Positions 17,821 through 25,414 of a stretch of DNA of 64,000 nucleotides are shown here, piece by piece (the first letter of the stretch is position 1; each line of letters opens with the position of its first letter). Source of the stretch: Planomicrobium sp. YIM 101495 (GTDB taxonomy: Bacteria > Bacillota > Bacilli > Bacillales_A > Planococcaceae). The stretch spans positions 283,009 to 347,008 of the forward strand of contig NZ_WLZW01000002.1 in assembly GCF_009707665.1 (NCBI RefSeq), given 5' to 3'. The position numbers and the translations under genes are program-made. The notes below the pieces were generated by a model, which saw nothing but the letters and a program-made list of their open reading frames with translations, was not told the origin of the DNA and made no database searches.

Positions 17821-18711
17821 ATGAAAAAAATCATAGCAGTTTTAATAGCAGTTCTTGCGATGTCCACGGTGCTTCCTGCGGCAGGACTTGCGAATGTCAC
17901 ACCGATTAACGAGAAACTCGGCGTGCCGATCGTTGTCTACGGCGGGAATTTGACGGAGGCCGAGCGTGAAAGCGTTGCGAGCAGCCTGAAAGTCGCGGAT
18001 GAGGCGGAAGTTGAAGTGATCGAAGTGACAGGGCAAGACCTCGTGACGTACATCAAAGACGGTAATCCACGTGCAAATATGTATTCTTCTGCGAAAATCA
18101 GTCATAAAGATGCGGGCGACGGCCTGGTCATCCAGATTGTCACACCTGATAACATCACAGAAGTGACAGCTGAAATGTACGCGAATGCGATGCTGACAGC
18201 TGGAATCGAAGATGCCACGGTGGAAGTCGCTGCACCGAAGCCGGTTACGGGCCACTCGGCGCTTGTCGGCATTTACAAAGCATATGAAGTAGCAGGCGTA
18301 GAGCTTGATACGGAACGTACGGATGTAGCGAATGATGAGCTGACTGTTGCAACAGAGCTTGCGGACAGTGGTGTGGACGATGCGAAAGTAAGTGAGCTGC
18401 TGACAGAGATCAAGCAGCAGATTGCTGAGCTGAATCCAGCGACACGTGAAGAAGTCGAGCAGATCGTTTCCGATCAATTGGAGCGCCTGCAGATCGAGTT
18501 GAGCGAAGAGGATCGTCAATTGTTGATCGACTTGATGGACCGGATCCGCCAGCTGGACATCGATTTCTCGAAGTGGTCTACACAATTGGAAGACTTGAGC
18601 AAGACGATCGAAGGCAAAGTGGCAGATCTGATCGATAACGAAGGCTTCTGGGAAAGCGTCAAACGCTTTTTCCGGAACATCGCGGATTCAGTCCGTTCAT
18701 GGTTCAACTGA
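17821..18711 (+). CDS. Secreted DUF1002 protein (YpuA-like)
   Basis: A 296-residue exported protein. Residues 1-24 are a signal peptide with hydrophobic core IIAVLIAVLAMSTVL and a likely cleavage after AGLA-N. The mature part is the DUF1002 domain, with GQDLVTYI, HKDAGDGLVIQIV and TGHSALVGIYKAYE segments, and then an acidic, glutamate-rich helical tail. B. subtilis YpuA is the closest named relative; it is induced by envelope stress. The function is unknown. Signals upstream include GAAAGGGG before the ATG. It ends at a strong terminator. Confidence 0.9.
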   Translation: MKKIIAVLIAVLAMSTVLPAAGLANVTPINEKLGVPIVVYGGNLTEAERESVASSLKVADEAEVEVIEVTGQDLVTYIKDGNPRANMYSSAKISHKDAGDGLVIQIVTPDNITEVTAEMYANAMLTAGIEDATVEVAAPKPVTGHSALVGIYKAYEVAGVELDTERTDVANDELTVATELADSGVDDAKVSELLTEIKQQIAELNPATREEVEQIVSDQLERLQIELSEEDRQLLIDLMDRIRQLDIDFSKWSTQLEDLSKTIEGKVADLIDNEGFWESVKRFFRNIADSVRSWFN

Positions 18712-18717
18712 TCGACC

Positions 18718-18760
18718 TGAACCGCTCCGGGAGCATCACTGCTTCCGGAGCGGTTTTTTA
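18718..18760 (+). terminator. Rho-independent terminator
   Basis: AACCGCTCCGGGAGC and GCTTCCGGAGCGGTT arms followed by TTTTT, after the DUF1002 gene. Confidence 0.9.
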
Positions 18761-18820
18761 AAAATTCAATCGAAGCATCGTTGTTGTGGTGATCCGATAA
18801 ACATGCTAAACTGTAGTTAA

Positions 18821-18838
18821 TATCTCGAATTCAAGATA
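18821..18838. promoter_or_regulatory. MhqR-type operator before the ring-cleaving dioxygenase
   Basis: TATCTCGAATTCAAGATA is an imperfect palindrome (one mismatched pair) that closely follows the known B. subtilis MhqR operator TATCTcgaattcGAGATA, placed 17 bases before the start codon. MhqR represses mhq dioxygenase genes and is relieved by quinones and diamide. Confidence 0.75.
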
Positions 18839-18854
18839 AAAGGAGGAGCTTTAT

Positions 18855-19823
18855 ATGAAAGTTGCAGGAATTCATCACGTATCGGCTTTGAGTGCGGACA
18901 TTGTAAGAAACCATGACTTTTTCACACGGATTCTCGGGATGCGTCTCGTGAAGAAGAGTGTTAACCAAGATAACCCGTCTTCTTATCACTTGTTCTATGC
19001 GGATGCAGTCGGGACACCGGGGACGGATATGACATATTTCGATATCCCAATGGCGGGGCGTACGCACCCTGGCGTCTCGAGCATCAGCAATACAGGCTTC
19101 CGGATCAAGAGTGAAGAAGCGCTTGCCTACTGGATCGAGCGCTTCAAAGAACACGGTGTGCCGTTCGGCGAAGTGAAGAAACGTGCTGGCCGCAAGACAT
19201 TGACATTTCAAGACTTCGAAGGCTCCAGATTGATGCTCGTGGTCGATACGGGCGGAGGGATTGATTACGGAATTCCATGGACGGGCGCGGATGTTCCGGA
19301 AGAGTTCGCGATTGTCGGCCTTGGCCCTGTGCGCTTAACGGTACGGAGCGGGGACAAGACCGCGCGCGTGCTGACAGACATCCTCGGCTTCAAGCAAATT
19401 GGGTCCTATGCACCGGAAATGGAAGGCATGCCCGAAATAATTGTGTATTCAGCAGGAGAAGGCGGCCCTGCAGGCGAAATACATTTAGAGGTGCGCAGCG
19501 ATTTGCCGCGTGAACGCCCTGGCAGAGGCAGCGTGCACCACGTCGCATTCCGCATCAAAACGTACGAAGAGTACGAAAAGTGGGATGTGTTCTTGAAGGG
19601 AAATGGGTTTACGACTTCAGGAGAAGTGGACCGCCATTACTTCAAGGCGATTTATTTCCGCGAGCCGAACGGCATTTTGTTCGAACTTTCGACTGATGCT
19701 CCTGGGTTCGCTGTCGATGAATCGCTGGACAGCATCGGACAGACGTTGGCATTGCCGCCGTTCTTGGAGCCGAGACGGGAAGAAATCGAAGCGTCACTGC
19801 GCCCTTTGTCGATCAACCAATAA
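18855..19823 (+). CDS. Ring-cleaving dioxygenase (VOC family, MhqO/MhqA-like)
   Basis: A 322-residue glyoxalase/extradiol-dioxygenase-type protein with two VOC modules. The N-terminal module starts KVAGIHHVSALSADI with the first metal histidine, and the C-terminal module has SVHHVAFRIK with the second histidine; a glutamate near the end (GILFELSTD) completes the usual His-His-Glu metal triad. This matches MhqA/MhqE/MhqO of B. subtilis, which open hydroquinone-type rings in quinone detoxification. The operator upstream supports MhqR control. AGGAGGAG precedes the ATG. A small GNAT gene follows after 17 bases and may be cotranscribed. Confidence 0.93.
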   Translation: MKVAGIHHVSALSADIVRNHDFFTRILGMRLVKKSVNQDNPSSYHLFYADAVGTPGTDMTYFDIPMAGRTHPGVSSISNTGFRIKSEEALAYWIERFKEHGVPFGEVKKRAGRKTLTFQDFEGSRLMLVVDTGGGIDYGIPWTGADVPEEFAIVGLGPVRLTVRSGDKTARVLTDILGFKQIGSYAPEMEGMPEIIVYSAGEGGPAGEIHLEVRSDLPRERPGRGSVHHVAFRIKTYEEYEKWDVFLKGNGFTTSGEVDRHYFKAIYFREPNGILFELSTDAPGFAVDESLDSIGQTLALPPFLEPRREEIEASLRPLSINQ

Positions 19824-19840
19824 GTTTGGAGGGAATCGAA

Positions 19841-20122
19841 ATGGAATTAGAACTGATAGAGCTTGGACAGGATGAGTTTGCATTCCGCCGTGTGGAAGAT
19901 GGGAAAGTGATCGCTGAGATTACATGGACAGAGCTTGCGGACGTGATGGTCGTCGAGCACACATTCGTCGATCCATCCTTGCGTGGTCAAGGAGTGGCGA
20001 AGAAGCTGCTGGACCGTGCCGCTGACTATGCACGGGAGAAGTCTTACAAGATGGAAGCCGTCTGTTCATACGTTGTGACAGCTTTCGAACGCTACAAAGA
20101 TTATGACGACATCAAAATTTGA
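19841..20122 (+). CDS. Small GNAT acetyltransferase (YjdJ/YidJ type)
   Basis: A 93-residue single-domain protein of the short GNAT family (GCN5-related, YjdJ-like). The acetyl-CoA loop is LRGQGVAKKLLDRAADYAR (about residues 47-65) and the end carries the conserved SYVVTAFERY. The start at 19841 has GGAGGG eight bases upstream, better than an in-frame TTG at 19826. It directly follows the dioxygenase gene without a terminator, so it probably shares the MhqR-type control. The substrate is unknown. Confidence 0.88.
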   Translation: MELELIELGQDEFAFRRVEDGKVIAEITWTELADVMVVEHTFVDPSLRGQGVAKKLLDRAADYAREKSYKMEAVCSYVVTAFERYKDYDDIKI

Positions 20123-20125
20123 CCA

Positions 20126-20170
20126 AATAAAAAGCAATCCGCTGATCGATTCAGTGGATTGCTTTTTATG
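20126..20170 (+). terminator. Rho-independent terminator
   Basis: AAAAAGCAATCCGCTGA and TCAGTGGATTGCTTTTT arms with a short loop after the GNAT gene. Confidence 0.9.
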
Positions 20171-20206
20171 TTGTTGACGATGGAATGTTCACTGCCATCT
20201 GCCTCC

Positions 20207-20305
20207 TCATAAACCTGTCAATAGGACAACAATCGCAGTCAAAATCGATGCGCCTCCGATTCCGTATAAAAAGTCCGCTTGGTTAAAAATCAATTTCTTT
20301 TCCAT
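20207..20305 (-). CDS. Possible 32-residue membrane peptide
   Basis: A short open frame (MEKKLIFNQADFLYG start, then a hydrophobic stretch GASILTAIVVLLTGL to the stop) that would give one membrane helix. A GAGAGGGG lies about 10 bases upstream. Such tiny single-helix proteins are common in Bacillales but I have no family match, and the codon run is too short to be sure. Confidence 0.4.
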   Translation of the reverse strand: MEKKLIFNQADFLYGIGGASILTAIVVLLTGL

Positions 20306-20516
20306 TCTGTAAGAACCCCTCTCTTGTTGTCGATATTAGGAATTTACCCGGAAAATAAGGGATTTAAACCATTTTGCACAAATTTCTGCGATTCGGCTCA
20401 AGGGAAAAGGACCGAAACAAGGATTCCGACCGAAATGGAAAAATTGGTTGAAACAACCGGGGGCGGGGAACGTATAATAGAGAGGACTACATAAATTATT
20501 AGAAAGGGTGTAACTT

Positions 20517-21023
20517 ATGCATGAAAGACCAATAAGCAGAGTCGGCGAAATGGTGCTCGGCATTGTCGGCATCGTTTTCAACATCATCGCAATCATTCTG
20601 ACTTTGATGATCGTCCTAGGAGTATCCGGATTCGAAGGAACAGAAGAACACAATCAGATCCAGCAGGACTTGCTGAATGATCCTACCTTTACGGATCCAC
20701 AAGAAGCACAAATGGCCATGGATATGTTCAATGGAATCTTAGGGTTCTTCGGAATCTTCGGTTGGGTCTTCATCGCGATCCTGATCATTTCTACAATCTT
20801 GGCAATCGTAGCGCTTGCGAGCTTGAAGCGGAACGCGAAACTATCGGGTGTCTTCTTCATCCTGGCAGGCGTCTTTGCAGGAATCCTGTCGCTGACATCG
20901 GTCCTCTTCTACATCGCGGCCATCATGTGCTTCGTGCGCAAGACGCCAATGAGAGAAGACGAGCTTCTCAGAAAAGCGGACCAAGACATCCAAACGCAGG
21001 AAACGCCGTACCGCCCATTTTGA
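20517..21023 (+). CDS. DUF4064 family membrane protein
   Basis: A 168-residue protein with four predicted membrane helices: about residues 9-35 (GEMVLGIVGIVFNIIAII), 73-85, 85-105 and 112-140. The N-terminal motif ISRVGEMVLGIVG and the acidic loop between helices 1 and 2 are typical of DUF4064 proteins of Bacillales. The function is unknown. A TATAAT-like -10 lies at about 20473-20478, and AAAGGGTG precedes the ATG. Three palindromic repeat units start four bases after its stop and probably end its transcript. Confidence 0.82.
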   Translation: MHERPISRVGEMVLGIVGIVFNIIAIILTLMIVLGVSGFEGTEEHNQIQQDLLNDPTFTDPQEAQMAMDMFNGILGFFGIFGWVFIAILIISTILAIVALASLKRNAKLSGVFFILAGVFAGILSLTSVLFYIAAIMCFVRKTPMREDELLRKADQDIQTQETPYRPF

Positions 21024-21027
21024 GTAG

Positions 21028-21375
21028 AAAAGCGGAAGTGCCCGTTTAGACTCGATAGGCATAAGGCAGTTCGGCGAAGCGGCGTTTTTTGCCGCGTAGC
21101 CGGAATGACTTATGCCCCGAGAGTCTGGGCGCTGGAGTCTGGACAAAGAAAAGCGGAAGTGCCCGTTTAGACTCGATGGTCATAAGGCAGTTCGGCGAAG
21201 CGGCATTTTCTGCCGCGTAGCCGGAATGACTTATGCCCCGAGAGTCTGGGCGCTGGAGTCTGGACAAAGAAAAGCGGAAGTGCCCGTTTAGACTCGATGG
21301 GCATAAGGCAGTTCGGCGAAGCGGCGTTTTCTGCCGCGCAGCCGGAATGACTTATGACCCGAAAGTCTGGGCAAT
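21028..21375. repeat. Three tandem copies of a 121-bp palindromic repeat
   Basis: Units begin at 21028, 21149 and 21270, each starting AAAAGCGGAAGTGCCCGTTT; the third loses its last part. Period is exactly 121 bp with a few substitutions. Each unit is a long imperfect hairpin: AGTGCCC/GGGCGCT, AGACTC/GAGTCT, GGCATAAG/CTTATGCC and an inner GGCG/CGCC. The shared ends (AAAAGCGGAAG and GGCGCTGGAG) recall palindromic intergenic repeats found widely in Bacillaceae and Planococcaceae. There are no coding marks inside. Confidence 0.93.
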
Positions 21376-21426
21376 GAGAAAAGCCATCCCGCGCACCAGT
21401 TTTCACTGGCGCATGGGATGGCTTTC
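21374..21426. terminator. Rho-independent terminator for the downstream minus-strand gene
   Basis: AGAAAAGCCATCCC and GGGATGGCTTTCT arms with a second inner stem CACCAG/CTGG. Placed for the acetyltransferase on the minus strand; also usable from the plus side. Confidence 0.8.
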
Positions 21427-21432
21427 TTCATG

Positions 21433-21924
21433 TTATAAAGCAGGCGCTTGGTGCAAATAAACATATTCGGATGTCTGAAGGGGATGTCCTTCGAACAACT
21501 CTTCGAACTCTTCGACGAACTGGAAGCCCATCGCTTCGTAAAAGTTGCGGCCGGAGCGGTTTTCACTTTCGACATAGACGAACAGGCGGGTGCCGGGGTC
21601 CAAATAACTCAATCCGCTATGGAGCAACTTCTTGCCGTATCCAATGCCTTGCGCATCCGGCTTTAAGTAGATAGCGATCAATTCTGCGTCTCCATCTTGA
21701 TCGGTCTTCGTAAAGTTAGCGAAACCGACTGGTACTCCGTCTTGCTCCGCGATCAGCAAAGTTGTCCGTTTCAGACGCATATCCAGCATCGGGACGGAAT
21801 ACGATTTTTCGAGAAAGCGTTTTTGGATGTCAGCGGGGATGATACCTTCATACACATCATTCCAGCTAACACGTGCAATTTCCTGGACAGCCGAGATATC
21901 CTTGGATGTACCGATGCGTATCAT
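21433..21924 (-). CDS. GNAT acetyltransferase
   Basis: A 163-residue single-domain GNAT protein. It starts MIRIGTSKDISAVQEIA, the acetyl-CoA loop is PDAQGIGYGKKLLHSGL (about residues 92-108), and the end has NRSGRNFYEAMGFQFVEE. The substrate is not predictable; small GNATs of this type modify antibiotics, polyamines or protein N-termini. GGTGATGA precedes the ATG. It is divergent from the next GNAT gene at 22019. Confidence 0.88.
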   Translation of the reverse strand: MIRIGTSKDISAVQEIARVSWNDVYEGIIPADIQKRFLEKSYSVPMLDMRLKRTTLLIAEQDGVPVGFANFTKTDQDGDAELIAIYLKPDAQGIGYGKKLLHSGLSYLDPGTRLFVYVESENRSGRNFYEAMGFQFVEEFEELFEGHPLQTSEYVYLHQAPAL

Positions 21925-22018
21925 GTCATCACCTCAAAACTCTTTTGGTCATCATACCAAATTATTTTTTCTCTGGCTATACATGTGGAATAATGGAGAA
22001 AGAATGGAGGGATTCAAA

Positions 22019-22492
22019 ATGGGATGGTCCATACATACATTTGAAGAATTTACACTTGAAAAATTATATGCATGCTTGAAGCTACGCGTCGATGTCTTCA
22101 TCGTCGAACAAGGATCACCGTACGAGGAAATCGACGATCGGGATCAAGCGTCCATGCACTTGCTGTACGAAGAGGAAGGGAAGATCCTGGCGTATGCACG
22201 TCTCGTACCGGCCGGTGTCAAGTACGACTCGCCCTCGATTGGCCGTGTCATCGTACATCCAGATGCCCGCGGACGCGGATTTGCCAAGCATTTGATGGAG
22301 CGGAGCCTCACTTACATCCAGGAGGAATGGAATCCGGAAGCGATACAACTGCAAGGTCAGACATACTTGGAAAAATTTTATCAGTCCTTCGGATTCGAAA
22401 CGGTATCGGCCCCTTACGATGAAGACGGAATCCCGCACGTTGACATGAAATTTTCAAATTCCAGCAGGAGATCGGGAGAATTTCTCGAATAG
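22019..22492 (+). CDS. ElaA-type GNAT acetyltransferase
   Basis: A 157-residue protein of the ElaA branch of GNATs. Marks are KLRVDVFIVEQGSPYEEID near the N-terminus, YARLVPAG, the acetyl-CoA loop HPDARGRGFAKHLM and the C-terminal FYQSFGFETVSAPYDEDGIPHVDM. The last motif (EDGIPH.DM) is typical of ElaA. The start at 22019 has GGAGG at 22006-22010; a longer upstream frame overlaps the divergent gene and is rejected. The substrate is unknown. Confidence 0.9.
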   Translation: MGWSIHTFEEFTLEKLYACLKLRVDVFIVEQGSPYEEIDDRDQASMHLLYEEEGKILAYARLVPAGVKYDSPSIGRVIVHPDARGRGFAKHLMERSLTYIQEEWNPEAIQLQGQTYLEKFYQSFGFETVSAPYDEDGIPHVDMKFSNSSRRSGEFLE

Positions 22493-22518
22493 GTTTAGAA
22501 GCATGAAATAAAGGCTAT
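22493..22518 (+). promoter_or_regulatory. Possible sigma-B-type promoter before the YtxH-like gene
   Basis: GTTTAG (22493-22498), 14-base spacer, GGCTAT (22513-22518). One mismatch in each element relative to GTTTAA/GGGTAT. B. subtilis ytxH is a sigma-B target, which supports it. Confidence 0.4.
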
Positions 22519-22578
22519 AGGAATAAGTGAACCATTGTGACTATACGGGGAAATGATTAAGAGAAAGGGTGTTTGAAC

Positions 22579-22959
22579 ATGGCGAAAAAAAGAGGATTAT
22601 TACTAGCAGGGTTAGCAGCAGGTGCGTATGCATATTTCAGAACTCCGGAAAACCGGGAAAAGGCGACGGTCGCATTCAATAATGCGAAAGCGAAAGTCAA
22701 TTCCTACTTGGAGTCCCAAAACCTAGACAAAGAGAAAAGTACACCTGTAGCGGACGATCCGGACTTCGATGCACCAGAAGAGAACCAGATGGTGGACGAA
22801 GGTGCAATGACGACTGTTCAATATAAGAACGAAGAGCAACAGGAAGAATTGGAAGAACAGAAAAACGTGAAACTTGCAGCGAATGATACGAGCGCAGAGA
22901 AGTCCGAGAACACGGACGTCGTTTCACCTGAAAACAAAATCGGTACAAAAAACCTGTAA
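22579..22959 (+). CDS. YtxH-like stress protein
   Basis: A 126-residue protein with a short hydrophobic N-terminal helix (LLLAGLAAGAYAYF, about residues 6-19) followed by a charged, glutamate- and lysine-rich, largely helical or disordered region; this layout fits the YtxH family of membrane-tethered general stress proteins. There is no catalytic motif. AAAGGG lies 9 bases before the ATG at 22579; a TTG six bases earlier is too close to it. A weak sigma-B-like promoter precedes it. The assignment rests on layout more than on sequence identity. Confidence 0.75.
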   Translation: MAKKRGLLLAGLAAGAYAYFRTPENREKATVAFNNAKAKVNSYLESQNLDKEKSTPVADDPDFDAPEENQMVDEGAMTTVQYKNEEQQEELEEQKNVKLAANDTSAEKSENTDVVSPENKIGTKNL

Positions 22960-22980
22960 TCCATGCATAACGAACAACAA

Positions 22981-23017
22981 AAAACGCTTGAGGAATGAAC
23001 ATTCCTCAAGCGTTTTC
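22981..23017. terminator. Rho-independent terminator, bidirectional
   Basis: AAAACGCTTGAGGAATG and CATTCCTCAAGCGTTTT arms, perfectly paired. It sits between the convergent YtxH-like and MFS genes and overlaps the 3' end of the latter. Confidence 0.9.
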
Positions 23018-24151
23018 CTGCGATTTTTTGAGGGTCAGCAAGAAGTTCAGCAGTGCGACTCCGACAAGGATACAGCCGCTCAGGATGAATCCGCCGCTCG
23101 CATCCAGCGCCAAAGCACCGGTGATACTGGAGCCTGCCACCACGCCGATCGAAAAGAAAGCGTAGAACAAGCCGTACGCACGACCGCGCGTGTCTGGCAC
23201 TGTCGAATCGATCAGCAAGGAGTTGATCGAAGGGAACAGGAACGCGAACCCGACGCCGTACAAGCACATGATGGCGTATGTAATCGAAATATCCGACACC
23301 GTGCTGAGCAGAAGCTGTGAGCTCCCCATCAGCACAAATCCGATGATCATCGTGATTCGCGGCGGGATGCGGTCGAACAGCCGATTGATCGGCAATAGGA
23401 AGACGAAGATCGCAGCGATTCCGAACGTGCTGAGCAACAAACCACTCGTTTCGGAAGGATGGCCGTCCGACACGACTTTCAGTGGCAGCATATAAGCGAG
23501 TACGCCTTGGGAGAACATCAGGAAAAAGGCGCCGGAAAATGCTTGGATCAGTCCGACGTTTCCGAACATCACCTTCAGTGGAACCGCGACTTTCGCTCTC
23601 CTTTCCTTCTTCGCTGAATGCTTCCGCAAGAACAGGAAGGAGAGCAAGCCGACGAGGAGGATAAGCGTCCCAGTGACGAACATCGTCTCAGGCACGCTCG
23701 TCCGGCTCGTATAGATTGCGCCGAAAGCGGGGCCGGTGATCGCTGCGATGCCAACGAATGCGCCGGAAACAGCAGCTCCTTTCCCGCGTCTGCTCTTATC
23801 GGTATTGTTGGCCAAATACGTGAAGGCCGCAGGGACGGTCAACCCTGCAGCAAGTCCATGGAAAAAGCGGATGGCAAGCAAGCTATACGGTCCTTCTGCC
23901 AGGCCGTATGTATAGAGAGTAATGCTTGTCGCTACGAGACCGAGGATTAAAACGGCGAACGGTCCACGGCGGTCTGCATAGATCCCCGATATGAGGTTGC
24001 CGACCGTGTTCGATAAGGAATACATCCCGACCGCGAGCCCTGCCAGGAACGGTGTCGAACCAAGGGCGACCGCGAACGGGCTGATGATCGGCAGCTGTGC
24101 GAACAAGTCGAAGAATGCAAAGAAAATAATCAAATACACGAAGAATTTCAA
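23006..24151 (-). CDS. MFS transporter
   Basis: A 12-helix major facilitator protein of about 381 residues. It begins MKFFVYLIIFFAFFDLFAQLPI, and the loop between helices 2 and 3 has the MFS signature as GIYADRRGPF. The closest style is the drug-efflux type 1 group of Bacillales; the substrate is unknown. The start is taken as TTG at 24151 because AGCAGGT precedes it at good spacing and the protein then begins right before helix 1; an in-frame ATG at 24211 would add 20 polar residues but lacks a clear ribosome site. Confidence 0.85.
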   Translation of the reverse strand: MKFFVYLIIFFAFFDLFAQLPIISPFAVALGSTPFLAGLAVGMYSLSNTVGNLISGIYADRRGPFAVLILGLVATSITLYTYGLAEGPYSLLAIRFFHGLAAGLTVPAAFTYLANNTDKSRRGKGAAVSGAFVGIAAITGPAFGAIYTSRTSVPETMFVTGTLILLVGLLSFLFLRKHSAKKERRAKVAVPLKVMFGNVGLIQAFSGAFFLMFSQGVLAYMLPLKVVSDGHPSETSGLLLSTFGIAAIFVFLLPINRLFDRIPPRITMIIGFVLMGSSQLLLSTVSDISITYAIMCLYGVGFAFLFPSINSLLIDSTVPDTRGRAYGLFYAFFSIGVVAGSSITGALALDASGGFILSGCILVGVALLNFLLTLKKSQENA

Positions 24152-24320
24152 AAGTGTTACCTGCTTTCTGTAGAGAGGTTCTTTTTCCCATAATCGGGTA
24201 GAGTAGTACATAACTATTAAGAATAAACGGTGTGCTGTTATTGGGAACTACACCTTTTCACACAATAATGGAATATGAATGAACAAATCTAATACTAGTA
24301 TACCATCGGAGGGGACTGCA

Positions 24321-25217
24321 ATGAAAAGAGCGATGTTCATCGTCAATCCGTCAGCAGGAAAAGAGAAAGCCGCGGACTACAAAAAACTGGGGATCGAGAC
24401 GCTTCAGGACCTCGGGTATGAAGTTGATACGCGCGAAACGGAAAAAGAGCTGGACGCAACGAATTTCGCGCGGGAAGCATGTCAAAATGAATATGATTTC
24501 GTCGTCGCGATGGGTGGAGACGGCACGATCAATGAAGCGGTCTCAGGTCTTGCCGAACAACCGCACCAACCGCTATTCTCACTCATTCCACTCGGGACAG
24601 TCAATGATTTTGCCCGGGCACTCGGCATTTCGCTGGATCCGCCGGAAGCAATCGAAGCACTTCGGACCGGAACGGAAAAACGGGTCGACATCGCAAAAGT
24701 CGGAGATCGGTACTTCATGAACATTTTGGCGCTCGGCAAGATCGCAGAGTCCACATCCGAAGTTTCGGTCGAACAGAAAACGAAATTAGGTGCTTTCGCT
24801 TACTTCATCGAAGGCGTCAAAGCCCTGACTTCGGATGAACAGATGGAATTCACCGTCACGCACGATGCGGGTGAATGGACAGGCGAAGCGAAGCTCGTAC
24901 TTGTTGCATTGACGAACTCAGTGGGTGGCTTCGAGAACTTGGCCCCGGATGCATTGACAGACGATGGACTATTGCATGTCTACATCGTGGAGAATGCAGC
25001 ACTGCCAGTTTTCGTCCGGATCGCCGGAGCATTGCTGCGCGGCCAGTTGGAAAAAGATCCTGCCGTCCAGGCAATCCATACGACAAAAGTGGCCATCGAT
25101 ACGAGTGAACCGGTCTTATGCAACATAGACGGCGATGAAGGCGATCCGACACCTCTCATGGTCGAGGTCATGCCACGACATATCCGTGCGGTTGTGCCAC
25201 CGGACCCGAAAAAGTAA
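24321..25217 (+). CDS. Diacylglycerol/sphingosine-type lipid kinase (YegS/DagK family)
   Basis: A 298-residue ATP-dependent lipid kinase. Family motifs: IVNPSAGK at residues 7-14, the nucleotide-binding VAMGGDGTINEAVSGL (about residues 60-75), PLGTVNDFARALGI, and the C-terminal DGDEGD segment. It could phosphorylate diacylglycerol to recycle lipids left by lipoteichoic acid synthesis, or be a YegS/BmrU-type kinase; sequence alone does not separate these. GGAGGGG lies 8 bases before the ATG at 24321, so an upstream in-frame ATG at 24279 is rejected. Confidence 0.9.
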   Translation: MKRAMFIVNPSAGKEKAADYKKLGIETLQDLGYEVDTRETEKELDATNFAREACQNEYDFVVAMGGDGTINEAVSGLAEQPHQPLFSLIPLGTVNDFARALGISLDPPEAIEALRTGTEKRVDIAKVGDRYFMNILALGKIAESTSEVSVEQKTKLGAFAYFIEGVKALTSDEQMEFTVTHDAGEWTGEAKLVLVALTNSVGGFENLAPDALTDDGLLHVYIVENAALPVFVRIAGALLRGQLEKDPAVQAIHTTKVAIDTSEPVLCNIDGDEGDPTPLMVEVMPRHIRAVVPPDPKK

Positions 25218-25325
25218 AAAATGTGGAACTTTTTTGGAAGTGAGTCGTACTAGTAGATGACGCAATATCGCAAAACAGTCACACGAGCAGATATTTCTAA
25301 TAAAAACATATAAAATATTGTAAGT

Positions 25326-25337
25326 TTTAACGTTAAA
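25326..25337. promoter_or_regulatory. Palindrome before the AraC-type gene
   Basis: TTTAACGTTAAA is a perfect 12-base palindrome about 78 bases before the regulator start and upstream of a TATAGT-like -10 at about 25363. A possible autoregulatory or other operator; chance occurrence in this AT-rich gap is also possible. Confidence 0.35.
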
Positions 25338-25414
25338 CGCTACTCTGAAACACACTTTAAGTATATAGTAGGAATATGACTTCTTAAATTTGTATAAAGA
25401 AAGACGGGGAAAAG

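Noticed and set aside
21028..21375. CRISPR-like array
   Set aside because: The units are contiguous 121-bp copies with no unique spacers and no cas genes nearby.
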